A DNA stretch of 12,549 bases, taken from the NCBI GenBank assembly GCA_021811925.1, contig JAKAPY010000036.1:1-12549 (forward strand), in the 5' to 3' direction. Positions 1-7,157 of the stretch are shown piece after piece. How positions within the stretch are numbered: the first letter of the stretch is position 1; each line of letters begins with the position of its first letter. The translations under genes and the position numbers were made by a program. The notes beneath the pieces were generated by a model. It was not told where the DNA came from. It saw only the letters and a list, made by a program, of their open reading frames with translations, and made no database searches. The DNA is from Thermoplasmata archaeon. Its GTDB lineage: Archaea; Thermoplasmatota; Thermoplasmata; Sysuiplasmatales; Sysuiplasmataceae.

Positions 1-297
1 GTGAAACCGGGCGAAGAGAAGAGGATGCTGCAGATTGCAGAGAAGCTCGAGGGTGAAGGCGTCAGGCAGTTCGGTCCCAAGCACGTCTATCCAAACACGG
101 ATTTCTATTCCGGCATTGCGTTCAAGTCAATCGGATTCAATGTTGAGATGTTTACCGCCCTCTTTGCACTTTCGCGGACAACAGGCTGGCTGGCACAGAT
201 TTCGGAGTACAATGAAAGCGAACCCAGGCTCATGAGGCCAAGGGCACTGTATAATGGCCCGGGGCCGAGGGATCTCGCTGCTGTGTCGCACAAGTAA
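1..297 (+). CDS. gltA: Citrate synthase, C-terminal fragment (5' end outside window)
   Basis: This is the last 98 codons of a citrate synthase, which condenses acetyl-CoA with oxaloacetate to start the TCA cycle in the cytoplasm. The segment PNTDFYSGIAF (residues 31-41 of the fragment) matches the family segment holding the catalytic aspartate, here D34. FALSRTTGW (55-63) and RPRALYNGP (79-87) match the C-terminal block whose arginines bind the substrate carboxylates. The GTG at base 1 is not argued to be the start: complete enzymes are about 370-390 residues, so roughly three quarters of the gene lies upstream. The frame ends in TAA at 295-297. 2-Methylcitrate synthase has the same fold and cannot be excluded from this fragment. 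The next gene converges on it 27 bases downstream, so this stop ends its transcription unit. Confidence 0.93.
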   Translation: MKPGEEKRMLQIAEKLEGEGVRQFGPKHVYPNTDFYSGIAFKSIGFNVEMFTALFALSRTTGWLAQISEYNESEPRLMRPRALYNGPGPRDLAAVSHK

Positions 298-324
298 TTT
301 CGGTGTCGGGCGGGCAGGGACGGT

Positions 325-735
325 TCAGGCCTTCCTTACCTTCTTTCTTCCGGTGTGCCCTGGCTTGTGGTACTCGAAACCGAGTATGAAGTCTGCAATT
401 CCGAGGGCAAGGAGAAGATACGCCATGTACACTATGTCCCCCTGCGCCGATATGTAGAAGAGAGCAGTCATTCCAAAAACGAGGACGGTGCCTGCAATCG
501 AAATTATGAATGCCTCGTATTCCTTCTCCCTGAAATAGTGCTCCTCCATGAAGGCGATGGCGACAGAGGCAACCGCTATTATCCACAAAGGCTCCTGGGC
601 GCTCGGCGTGAGATCTCCAGTCAGCGATGTGTGCAGGGAGAGAGCAGCCAGAAGCCCGGTTATAAGAAAGGGGAAAATGATGAGCATACCCCTGAGGAGA
701 TAGAAGAGTCCACCGAAGAGCATCGATATCTTCAT
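325..735 (-). CDS. Small multi-pass membrane protein, function unknown
   Basis: A 136-residue protein that I do not recognise. Hydrophobic stretches at about residues 5-34, 50-64, 73-95 and 101-120 suggest about four membrane helices. A charged loop rich in Glu and Lys lies at 64-74, and a basic tail follows 123 (KKVRKA at the end). I chose ATG 735 rather than the longer frame reaching 1038. The extra 101 residues would run antisense through the start of the phosphatase gene and look non-coding, and a TATA-like element TTTTAAG at 758-764 sits about 26 bases upstream of ATG 735, as expected for a leaderless archaeal mRNA. A second ATG at 723 is possible. It converges on the citrate synthase gene and is divergent from the phosphatase gene. 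Nothing in the sequence indicates a transport or enzyme motif. Confidence 0.72.
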   Translation of the reverse strand: MKISMLFGGLFYLLRGMLIIFPFLITGLLAALSLHTSLTGDLTPSAQEPLWIIAVASVAIAFMEEHYFREKEYEAFIISIAGTVLVFGMTALFYISAQGDIVYMAYLLLALGIADFILGFEYHKPGHTGRKKVRKA

Positions 736-757
736 TGCCCCGCGTATTTTCCACGCT

Positions 758-764
758 CTTAAAA
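758..764 (-). promoter_or_regulatory. TATA-like box for the small membrane protein gene
   Basis: On the minus strand this reads TTTTAAG, centred about 26 bases before ATG 735. That spacing would place the transcript start at or next to the start codon, giving a leaderless mRNA. Inferred from spacing and base composition only. Confidence 0.45.
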
Positions 765-825
765 TCTTTACCGAGAGAATTCGGACTCCGGTAATAGGAA
801 GCGGGGCATCGCCTGCGATGGACGG

Positions 826-833
826 TTTATAAT
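826..833 (+). promoter_or_regulatory. TATA-like box for the SixA-like phosphatase gene
   Basis: TTTATAAT, centred 35 bases before ATG 865, predicts a transcript start near 856 and a leader of about ten bases without a Shine-Dalgarno sequence. An ATG at 845 lies upstream of the predicted start and opens only a nine-codon frame out of phase with the gene. Confidence 0.5.
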
Positions 834-864
834 CACCCACCGCAATGCTGGATATCCGGGTGTC

Positions 865-1344
865 ATGGATTTGATCGTGTTCGTTGTCAGGCACGGGGCG
901 ACGGAGGCTGGCCAAAACGATCCATCCCTTTCGGCCGAGGGAATGGCTTCGGCCAGAGCCGCAGGGAGGCTGATACTTTCGCATGGGGGCAGGCTCGATA
1001 TGATCCTTTGCTCCCCGCTGAAGCGTGCCCGTGAGCATGCAAATTTCATTTCGGCCGCGGCAGGCGGACGGATTGAGGTGGTCGAGTCGCTTGAGCCGGA
1101 AGGCGATCCCTCGGATGTCCTCCTGCGCCTCTCATCTTTGCCCGCGGACGCCAGGGTGGCGCTTGTGGGCCACATGCCGGTCCTGCGGTCGTTCGTATCC
1201 GAACTCATTTCAGACCAATCACCAGTCAGGGTGGAAATTGGAAGGGGCGATGTCCTCTGTATTGAGGCGGGTTTTGACGCAGGCACTTTCGGGGGAACGC
1301 TTCTGTGGCATATCCCTTCCCGCACGATGCATGGGACTGTATAG
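865..1344 (+). CDS. SixA-like histidine phosphatase
   Basis: A 159-residue member of the histidine phosphatase (phosphoglycerate mutase-like) superfamily, closest in size and motifs to the phosphohistidine phosphatase SixA. The RHG motif is at 9-11, with H10 the residue expected to be phosphorylated. SPLKRARE (50-57) supplies the phosphate-pocket arginine R54, LEPEGDP (76-82) matches the SixA-type acid-containing segment, and VGHMP (101-105) provides the second histidine, H103. There is no signal peptide or membrane segment, so it should be cytoplasmic. Family members remove phosphate from protein histidines or small phosphoesters; the substrate here cannot be read from sequence. ATG 865 begins directly at the first beta strand and follows a TATA-like box at 826-833. 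It is monocistronic by layout, with 196 bases before the next gene. Confidence 0.85.
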   Translation: MDLIVFVVRHGATEAGQNDPSLSAEGMASARAAGRLILSHGGRLDMILCSPLKRAREHANFISAAAGGRIEVVESLEPEGDPSDVLLRLSSLPADARVALVGHMPVLRSFVSELISDQSPVRVEIGRGDVLCIEAGFDAGTFGGTLLWHIPSRTMHGTV

Positions 1345-1385
1345 CGTGACGGCTCCCTTCCAGTCAAGTCGACTGTATTCCGTGA

Positions 1386-1411
1386 AGTGGCCGAAACACA
1401 TATCGGCCGCT
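1386..1411 (+). repeat. Inverted repeat / possible 3' UTR hairpin
   Basis: GGCCGA (1389-1394) and TCGGCC (1403-1408) are perfect inverted repeats around an 8-base loop. Allowing one G-U wobble extends the stem to nine pairs (1386-1394 with 1403-1411). It lies 41 bases past the phosphatase stop, inside the 196-base gap before the acetyl-CoA synthetase gene. No T-run follows it, so it is not an obvious terminator. It could be a 3' UTR structure or a protein-binding palindrome. Confidence 0.4.
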
Positions 1412-1456
1412 GGATTCAATGAGATCGAATCTGTGCAACCGGCCAGTGCGAAATGA

Positions 1457-1464
1457 TTTATCAA
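1457..1464 (+). promoter_or_regulatory. Weak TATA-like box upstream of the acetyl-CoA synthetase gene
   Basis: TTTATCAA lies in the only AT-rich patch of the gap before ATG 1541. It would predict a transcript start near 1487 and a leader of about 54 bases, long enough to carry the ribosome-binding site at 1532. The rest of the 1345-1540 gap holds only the hairpin at 1386-1411. Confidence 0.3.
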
Positions 1465-1531
1465 ACAACGTTATCATGTGTGAGGCAGCAGCATCCCTGG
1501 GCCGCTGTTACAATTCAATCAGAGTATTTCC

Positions 1532-1537
1532 GGTGAT
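1532..1537 (+). promoter_or_regulatory. Ribosome-binding site of the acetyl-CoA synthetase gene
   Basis: GGTGAT matches the 3' part of the archaeal Shine-Dalgarno consensus GGAGGTGAT and ends three bases before ATG 1541. It supports that start over any downstream methionine. Confidence 0.5.
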
Positions 1538-1540
1538 ATC

Positions 1541-3493
1541 ATGTCAGATTCAGTGAAGGAGGTTCTTCCCACACAGAATTCAATCTCTGTCGGAGTCAGG
1601 GAACTCGAGGAACTGAGAAGGAAGTCGATCGAAAATCCGGACCTTTTCTGGGAGCCGGTGGCAAACGAGCTCTTCTGGTTTGAGAAGCAGGGACCCCTTT
1701 TCGAGAAGACGGATGCGCCCCCATTCGGGCAGTGGTTTGGAAACTGGAAGACGAATCTGTGCTTCAACTCGGTCGACAGATGGGAAAAGTCAGCCAGGAA
1801 GAACAGGGTTGCCTTCTTCTGGGAAGGGGAGCCGGGGGACAGGAGAGCCATCACTTACCATGAGCTCTACAGGGAGGTCAACAGGATGGCTTCGGTCCTT
1901 CTCAACCTGGGCGTGAGGGAGGGGGACAGGGTGACAATTTACATGCCGCTTATACCGGAGACCATTGTCGCAATGCTCGCGACGGTCAGGATAGGCGCCA
2001 TACATTCCGTTGTGTTTGGCGGGTTCACAAGTCAGGCGCTTGCCGACAGGGTAAACGATTCAAATTCAAAGGTGCTTGTCACCGCCGACGGCGGATGGCG
2101 GAGGGGCAAGGTTGTTGAGCTCAAGAAGATCGTTGACGACGCTCTGAAGCAGTGCCCTACGGTGAAAAAGGTCGTTGTGGTGAAAAGGACCGGGCAGGAG
2201 GTCGATATGGACCCGTACAGGGACTTCTGGTACGCGGAGCTGATGAAGGGTGCCGAAACATACGTGAAGCCCGTGGCGGTGCCGGGGAGCCATCCCAGCT
2301 ACATACTATACACTTCGGGCACGACAGGCAAGCCGAAGGGCGCCGTACACAGCACCGGCGGGTACATGCTCTGGGTTTATTACACGCAGAAGGCAGTATT
2401 TGACATGAGGGACGAGGACATATACTGGTGCACCGCGGATGTCGGATGGGTGACGGGCCACTCGTATGTCGTGTATGGCCCGCTCCTCAATGGCGGGACT
2501 TCCTTCCTTTACGAGGGGGCGCCGGATTTCCCCGAGCCGGACAGGTGGTGGCGGATGATTGAGGAGTATGGCATCACAATCCTTTACACTGCGCCTACGG
2601 CCATAAGGTCATTCATGAAATTCGGCGACAAATGGCCGCATATGCACGACCTCTCCTCCATCAGGCTGCTCGGCACTGTCGGCGAGCCGATAAATCCGGA
2701 GGCATGGAACTGGTACTACAGGACAATCGGAAGAAACTGCTGTCAGATAGTGGATACATGGTGGCAGACGGAGACGGGGGGCATAATGATCAGCCCGCAG
2801 ACCGGGACAACTCAGATACCGCTTAAACCAGGTTCGGCCAGCGTGCCTCTGCCCGGCGTCGATGCGCATGTGGTCGATGAGTCGGGAGCGGAACTGCCCG
2901 AGAACACAAAGGGTTTCCTTGTCATCAATCACCCGTGGCCGGGCCAGTTTCTGACTCTCTGGGAGGACAAGGAGCGCTTCGATTCGGTCTACTTCAAACG
3001 TTTTCCGGGCAAGTACTATGCTGCAGACTACGCGATGAAGGACCACGACGGTTACTTCTGGCTCCTCGGAAGGGCGGACGAGGTCCTCAAGATAGCGGGC
3101 CACAGGATCGGGACAATAGAGCTCGAGGACATCCTGATATCCCATCCTGCCGTGGCGGAATCAGCCGTCATAGGCAAATTCGATGAGGTCAAGGGCGAGT
3201 CACCCGTCGCGTTTGTCGTCCTTCGCCCGGGGCACGGGCCAACACCGGCGACGAGGCGCGAGCTTATGGACCATGTCAGGAACAACATGGGCCCGATAGC
3301 GGTCCCGGGCGCACTGTATTTCGTCGAGAAGTTACCGAAGACGAGAAGCGGCAAGATAATGAGGCGGCTGATAAAGGCGGTCGTGGAGGAAAAGGCGCTT
3401 GGAGATGTTAGCACGCTCGAAGACTCTTCCAGTGTGGATGAGGCCGAGAAGGCATACAGGGAACTGCAGGCCGAGATACACCGTGGCGGCTGA
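1541..3493 (+). CDS. acsA: Acetyl-CoA synthetase (AMP-forming acetate--CoA ligase)
   Basis: A 650-residue, full-length AMP-forming acetate--CoA ligase. It converts acetate, ATP and CoA to acetyl-CoA, AMP and pyrophosphate through an acetyl-adenylate, in the cytoplasm. The family N-terminal cap covers about 25-85. The phosphate-binding loop YTSGTTGKPKGA is at 257-268, the CoA-side segment ADVGWVTGHSY at 299-309, and DTWWQTETGG at 405-414. W408 in that last motif corresponds to the tryptophan that restricts the pocket to acetate-sized acids. The hinge and C-terminal domain begin around LLGRADEVLKIAGHRIG (508-524). PKTRSGKIMRR (599-609) carries K605, the adenylation lysine that is reversibly acetylated in characterised homologues. 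Small-acid relatives such as propionyl- or 3-hydroxypropionyl-CoA synthetase share most motifs, but the tryptophan favours acetate. It stands alone on its strand, tail-to-tail with the phosphodiesterase gene at a three-base gap. Confidence 0.96.
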   Translation: MSDSVKEVLPTQNSISVGVRELEELRRKSIENPDLFWEPVANELFWFEKQGPLFEKTDAPPFGQWFGNWKTNLCFNSVDRWEKSARKNRVAFFWEGEPGDRRAITYHELYREVNRMASVLLNLGVREGDRVTIYMPLIPETIVAMLATVRIGAIHSVVFGGFTSQALADRVNDSNSKVLVTADGGWRRGKVVELKKIVDDALKQCPTVKKVVVVKRTGQEVDMDPYRDFWYAELMKGAETYVKPVAVPGSHPSYILYTSGTTGKPKGAVHSTGGYMLWVYYTQKAVFDMRDEDIYWCTADVGWVTGHSYVVYGPLLNGGTSFLYEGAPDFPEPDRWWRMIEEYGITILYTAPTAIRSFMKFGDKWPHMHDLSSIRLLGTVGEPINPEAWNWYYRTIGRNCCQIVDTWWQTETGGIMISPQTGTTQIPLKPGSASVPLPGVDAHVVDESGAELPENTKGFLVINHPWPGQFLTLWEDKERFDSVYFKRFPGKYYAADYAMKDHDGYFWLLGRADEVLKIAGHRIGTIELEDILISHPAVAESAVIGKFDEVKGESPVAFVVLRPGHGPTPATRRELMDHVRNNMGPIAVPGALYFVEKLPKTRSGKIMRRLIKAVVEEKALGDVSTLEDSSSVDEAEKAYRELQAEIHRGG

Positions 3494-3496
3494 AGC

Positions 3497-4267
3497 CTAC
3501 CCGCCGCCCACGATCCTCTTGAGCATGTCGGGATGGTTGGAGGAGACGCTGTCGGGTTTCATCGACATCACCTTTGCCGCATCCTCTTCGCGGTCCATTA
3601 CCCAGGGGTGCACGCTGTAGCCGTTTTTGTGCAGCAGGCTCACCGATTCGGGCTTGAGCTTCTCCCACTTGGGGAAAAAGCACTGGACAAGGAATTCCTG
3701 TGCGACATCTATGTAATCGTCCGGGGGGTCGGCAGTGAGAAGCCCGGTACTCAGTTCGGTGTCCAGCTCCCTTATATTGAGCAGTATTTCAGGGTCGAAC
3801 GCAATGAATACGGTCCTTTTCCTGCAGCCCTTCCTCAATGACATCAATTCGGCAATCTTCTTCTCTATCCCCGGATAGACGTCGTTGCCGTGTTTTATCT
3901 CCACAATCGCGTATGCGGCGGGCGTGATGAAATCAACAGCTTCCTCCAGTGTTGGTATCTTCTCCCCCCTGAACCGGGAAGCGTACCATGAGCCCGCATC
4001 GAGTCCCCTCAGTTTCCTGGAATCGGTATCCTTGATGAATCCGCTTCCGTTCGTGGTCCTCTCAAGAGACTCATCGTGCATCACGACAAGTCTTCCGTCA
4101 GAACTCTGATGTATGTCGAACTCAACTGCATCTGCGCCTATCTCCAGCGCCCTTGAGAAGGATGATATCGTATTCTCCGGAGCAAGTGCAGACGCGCCCC
4201 TGTGTGCGACAATCATTGGCCTTTGCCTGTCTTGCCTGTATTCAGTAAAACCGTTGACGGCAGTCAT
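3497..4267 (-). CDS. ugpQ: Glycerophosphodiester phosphodiesterase
   Basis: A 256-residue GDPD-family TIM-barrel phosphodiesterase that hydrolyses glycerophosphodiesters to glycerol 3-phosphate and an alcohol. The catalytic and metal-binding signature is complete: AHRGAS at 21-26 (H22, R23), PENT at 30-33 (E31), EFD at 49-51 (E49, D51), MHD at 63-65 (H64, general acid/base) and VEIK at 122-125 (E123). No signal peptide or membrane segment is visible, so a cytoplasmic enzyme is likely, as in the UgpQ group. ATG 4267 is chosen because GTAGG lies a few bases upstream and a TATA-like box is at 4321-4328; M18 (MIVAHRG) is a possible shorter start. It is divergent from the GAPN gene. In archaea the natural substrate could come from glycerol 1-phosphate ether lipids, and the sequence does not settle which stereoisomer is used. 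Confidence 0.92.
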   Translation of the reverse strand: MTAVNGFTEYRQDRQRPMIVAHRGASALAPENTISSFSRALEIGADAVEFDIHQSSDGRLVVMHDESLERTTNGSGFIKDTDSRKLRGLDAGSWYASRFRGEKIPTLEEAVDFITPAAYAIVEIKHGNDVYPGIEKKIAELMSLRKGCRKRTVFIAFDPEILLNIRELDTELSTGLLTADPPDDYIDVAQEFLVQCFFPKWEKLKPESVSLLHKNGYSVHPWVMDREEDAAKVMSMKPDSVSSNHPDMLKRIVGGG

Positions 4268-4320
4268 GCAACCTACCCTTGGAAGGCGGGGACGATTCTG
4301 TGCGCACCAGAAAATTCGTC

Positions 4321-4328
4321 ATACTTAA
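4321..4328 (-). promoter_or_regulatory. TATA-like box for the phosphodiesterase gene
   Basis: The minus strand reads TTAAGTAT, centred about 58 bases before ATG 4267. It predicts a leader of about 30 bases, which would include the ribosome-binding-like GTAGG. The assignment is tentative. Confidence 0.35.
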
Positions 4329-4406
4329 TTCTTCGCCGCAGGGCATTTTCCCCGATGCCGGACATTGACAAACGATGCGGGCTCAAATATAAGAAGAGGA
4401 GGCTCG

Positions 4407-4415
4407 TATTTATAC
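4407..4415 (+). promoter_or_regulatory. TATA-like box for the GAPN gene
   Basis: TATTTATAC, the most AT-rich element in the gap, is centred about 42 bases before ATG 4454. A transcript start near 4436-4438 would leave a leader of about 16 bases containing GGGTGG (4441-4446), a plausible ribosome-binding site seven bases before the ATG. Confidence 0.5.
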
Positions 4416-4453
4416 ACAATCTGGTGTGATAAATGACCAAGGGTGGAAACTGA

Positions 4454-6001
4454 ATGGAACTTGAACTTTCTGATTTTTTCAGCGAGATTTATGAGAAGGA
4501 TGAAAAGGGGATTCCCCAATTCAAGATACTTTCCGGGGGCAAGTGGTATTTCCCGGACAACGGCAAGTTCATTGACGTCGTCAGCCCCATAGACAACTCC
4601 GTAATAGCCCGCATCTCCGAGGCGGAGAACAAGGACGCAGACAAGGTCCTGGAGGATGCAGCCGCGGCCAGGCCGCTGATACGCAGGCTTCCTGCCATTG
4701 AAAGGATGGATGCAATGGTGAGGGCATCGTCCCTTCTGGAGCAGCAGTTTAAGTCCATGCAGAACTCAATCGTTGTGAACAACGGCAAAACGCTTGCGGA
4801 TGCAGCAGGGGAGATAACATCCACAATGCACCGGCTCACACTTGTTTTCGAGGAGGCGCGGAAGATATTCGGCGACTACCTGCCTGGCGACTGGGCCGAG
4901 GAAAACATAGGCAAGTATGCGCTGGTAATAAGGGAACCGGTTGGCGTTGTGCTCGCAATCGCACCATTCAATTACCCGCTCTTCATAACATTCACAAAGG
5001 CAATACCTGCGCTGCTGGCGGGAAACTCGGTGATAATCAAGCCTCCAAGCGCCGATCCGATTCCTGCCCTTCTCATGGCGGAGATAATGATAAAGGCGGG
5101 CATTCCCCCTCCCTCGCTTAGCACGATTACGGGACGCGGCTCCATAGGCAGCTATATGGCAAGGCACTCGACTGTTGATGTCCTCACATTCACCGGGAGC
5201 ACAGGGATAGGAAAGAAGCTCAGCGAGATATCAGGCATAAAGAAAATACACCTGGAGCTCGGAGGCAAGGGCGTGGCAATTGTCCTGTCGGATGCCGACC
5301 TGGAGACCGCTGCCTCGAAGGTGCTCGCAGGCGCGCTCAAGAATGCAGGGCAGAGATGCGATGCAATAAGCAGGGTCCTTGTCCAGAGCGAGGTCGCGTC
5401 CCGGTTCGGCGAACTGCTCAAATCCGGAATCAGGGATTGGACTGCCGGCGATCCAAGGGATGTGAAGTCAAAAATCGGCCCGCTTATAGACGGCAGTGCG
5501 GTCGAGCGGGTCATGAGGCTCATAGATGACGCAGTCCGGAAGGGGGCCAAGCTTGCCTCCGGCGGAAAGTCCAGGGGAAACTTTGTCGAGCCCACCCTGC
5601 TTCTGGACGTTCCACTGAATGCCGATGTGATGTGGGAGGAGACATTCGGGCCGGTCGTCCCTGTCTCCGTTTTCAAAACGGTGGACGATGCAATCGAGAT
5701 TGCAAACAAATCGGAGTATGGACTTGATTCGGCTGTTTTCACAAAGAGCTTCCACCTCGCATGGAAGGTTTCCAAGCGGCTCGAGGTCGGAGAGGTGACG
5801 GTCAACAACTCTCCAGCACATGGTGTCGGATTCTTTCCCTTTGGCGGCGTGAAGGAAAGCGGACTCGGACGCGAGGGGATAGGCTACAGCATCGACGAGT
5901 TCACGAACATGAAGACAATAGTATTCGACACATCGGCTGCAAGGATATGGCAGCTTGAGGAACAGGGGAAGGACGCAGAGCACGCCGAAAAGGCGAGATG
6001 A
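4454..6001 (+). CDS. gapN: Non-phosphorylating NADP-dependent glyceraldehyde-3-phosphate dehydrogenase
   Basis: A 515-residue aldehyde dehydrogenase of the archaeal GAPN type. It oxidises glyceraldehyde 3-phosphate irreversibly to 3-phosphoglycerate with NAD(P)+, bypassing the GAPDH/phosphoglycerate kinase pair and its ATP. Aldehyde dehydrogenase residues present: N173 in APFNYPLF (170-177), the coenzyme-loop motif FTGSTGIG (246-253), general base E268 in LELGGKG (267-273), nucleophile C302 in GQRCDA (299-304) and E396 in EETFGP (395-400). The GAPN assignment rests on GDYLPGDW (140-147), NAGQRCDAI (297-305), HGVGFFPFGG (456-465) and REGIGY (473-478), which closely follow the Thermoproteus/Sulfolobus enzymes as I recall them. 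A glyceraldehyde or other aldehyde substrate is the main alternative. The C-terminal tail after about 500 is charged and probably disordered. It converges on the triosephosphate isomerase gene, whose product feeds it substrate. Confidence 0.9.
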   Translation: MELELSDFFSEIYEKDEKGIPQFKILSGGKWYFPDNGKFIDVVSPIDNSVIARISEAENKDADKVLEDAAAARPLIRRLPAIERMDAMVRASSLLEQQFKSMQNSIVVNNGKTLADAAGEITSTMHRLTLVFEEARKIFGDYLPGDWAEENIGKYALVIREPVGVVLAIAPFNYPLFITFTKAIPALLAGNSVIIKPPSADPIPALLMAEIMIKAGIPPPSLSTITGRGSIGSYMARHSTVDVLTFTGSTGIGKKLSEISGIKKIHLELGGKGVAIVLSDADLETAASKVLAGALKNAGQRCDAISRVLVQSEVASRFGELLKSGIRDWTAGDPRDVKSKIGPLIDGSAVERVMRLIDDAVRKGAKLASGGKSRGNFVEPTLLLDVPLNADVMWEETFGPVVPVSVFKTVDDAIEIANKSEYGLDSAVFTKSFHLAWKVSKRLEVGEVTVNNSPAHGVGFFPFGGVKESGLGREGIGYSIDEFTNMKTIVFDTSAARIWQLEEQGKDAEHAEKAR

Positions 6002-6006
6002 ACAAT

Positions 6007-6687
6007 TCAGCCGAGCAGCGCTTCCGCCATGTCGGCGATGAGATTCCTCTGCCTGTCTGACTTGACGACTGCGGATGCAACGAGGGCGCCCTCGGCGCCC
6101 AACTCCACTGCCTTGGCCACATCATCGGCGGTGGTGACACCCGCACCAGCGATTATTGTGATGCCTGCGTTCACCTTCCTGATCGCGCTTACCGACTCCG
6201 TTATGATCTCGGGCCTTGCCTTCGACACAGAAACGCCCTTGCCGATCAATTCTGGCGGCTCTATCGCAACCATGTCCGGACCGAGGGTGCTGACGGCGGC
6301 CGCGGTCCTTATGGTGTCAGCGCACGCAACTGTCTTCATTCCAAGCTTCCTAGCCCTTTCGACAAGAAATTCCATCTCCCACAGCCCGAGCCTGTGCTCG
6401 CTGTGGTTCAGGAGCGTCCCCGAGGCACCCGCAGACCTAAGCATCTCGAGTGAATGGTAACCTGTTGTGGCACCAGGCTCAACAGGATCGGTGTGCTGCG
6501 CATATACCGCCGCCCCTGCTGAAGAAGCATGATGAAGCCATGGCGTCGGGGGGCAGACTACCACATTTACACCTGTTTCGATTGAGACTTCGCGCGCAAA
6601 TCCGGCAATCGCAAGTGATGAATCGGCAAATGACTCCGCATATCCCTTGAGGTTGAGCAGGAGGTATCTCTTATCTGTGGATTGCAT
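6007..6687 (-). CDS. tpiA: Triosephosphate isomerase, archaeal type
   Basis: A 226-residue TIM-barrel isomerase that interconverts dihydroxyacetone phosphate and glyceraldehyde 3-phosphate. It has the short archaeal length rather than the roughly 250 residues of bacterial and eukaryotic enzymes. Active-site residues counted from the chosen start: N12 and K14 in LLNLKGY (10-16), H95 in NHSEHR (94-99) and catalytic E143 in IEPPELIG (142-149). The phosphate-binding turns are AGAGV (180-184) and GAEGALVASAVV (197-208). ATG 6687 gives the usual archaeal N-terminus a few residues before the first beta strand. An in-frame GTG at 6720 would add 11 residues and put the start two bases from the upstream stop; neither start has a strong ribosome-binding site. 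It follows the EVE-domain gene on the same strand and is probably cotranscribed with it. Confidence 0.93.
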   Translation of the reverse strand: MQSTDKRYLLLNLKGYAESFADSSLAIAGFAREVSIETGVNVVVCPPTPWLHHASSAGAAVYAQHTDPVEPGATTGYHSLEMLRSAGASGTLLNHSEHRLGLWEMEFLVERARKLGMKTVACADTIRTAAAVSTLGPDMVAIEPPELIGKGVSVSKARPEIITESVSAIRKVNAGITIIAGAGVTTADDVAKAVELGAEGALVASAVVKSDRQRNLIADMAEALLG

Positions 6688-6722
6688 GTGTCGCACGCCC
6701 GATGTCAGCGATGTACGCACCT

Positions 6723-7136
6723 TTAATCTTTCCCAGCCTTCCCGCTGACGGCAGACTCAATCCTGAAAACGTAATCCCGCAGCAGTTCATCAACGGGCAT
6801 CACCGACAGCCTCGGGTTTCTCACGAGTGGGGAGTCGTTGAACAGGCCGGATGACTTGACTGTTGACAGCGCAACCGGGCGCCTCAGCTTCCTGACCGCC
6901 CTTATCCTGACCGAGGGCGAGCCGTTTTTCACGGATGCTTCGACGCACAACGCAAGGCCAACAATGCTCTTCTGATCTCCGGTGTGGTAGTAAAGTATTT
7001 CATCCCCCGCCTTTACGCACCTGAGGTTCTTGAGCGCCAGATTGTTTTTCACTCCCTCCCATTCAACAACACCGTCCATCTGGAGATGTTCGAAGCCGTA
7101 GTGGTCAGGCTCCTCCTTGAAAAGCCAGCAGGACAT
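6723..7136 (-). CDS. EVE domain-containing protein
   Basis: A 137-residue protein made almost entirely of one EVE domain (PUA-like superfamily; formerly DUF55, the THYN1 family). Family features are CWLFKEEPDHYGFEHL (3-18), WEGVKN (26-31), the segment VKAGDEILYYHTG (41-53) and IVGLA (58-62). EVE domains are generally thought to recognise modified bases in DNA or RNA, with an aromatic pocket formed partly by the tryptophan and tyrosine segments seen here. No nuclease or other effector domain is fused, so this is a stand-alone reader, and what it reads is unknown. ATG 7136 lies about 26 bases after a TATA-like box (7158-7165), consistent with a leaderless mRNA. It is the first gene of a probable two-gene unit with triosephosphate isomerase. 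No restriction or methyltransferase gene is in the window. Confidence 0.88.
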   Translation of the reverse strand: MSCWLFKEEPDHYGFEHLQMDGVVEWEGVKNNLALKNLRCVKAGDEILYYHTGDQKSIVGLALCVEASVKNGSPSVRIRAVRKLRRPVALSTVKSSGLFNDSPLVRNPRLSVMPVDELLRDYVFRIESAVSGKAGKD

Positions 7137-7157
7137 GTGATGCCGATGTCAATGCGC

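Noticed and set aside
230..754. 174-codon minus-strand open frame across the citrate synthase end and the membrane protein gene
   Set aside because: It overlaps the citrate synthase 3' end and the membrane protein in another frame, its translation is rich in His, Arg and Cys with no recognisable domain, and the membrane protein frame has coherent helices and a promoter.
768..1367. 199-codon minus-strand open frame opposite the phosphatase gene
   Set aside because: Antisense to a gene with complete family motifs; its Ser/Pro/Arg-rich translation is typical of a shadow in GC-rich coding DNA.
2609..3145. 178-codon antisense open frame inside the acetyl-CoA synthetase gene
   Set aside because: The sense strand encodes the conserved core of the enzyme; the antisense translation has no motif or plausible start signal.
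5152..5808. 218-codon antisense open frame inside the GAPN gene
   Set aside because: Ser/Thr/Pro-rich antisense shadow with no ribosome-binding site; the sense strand has all catalytic residues.
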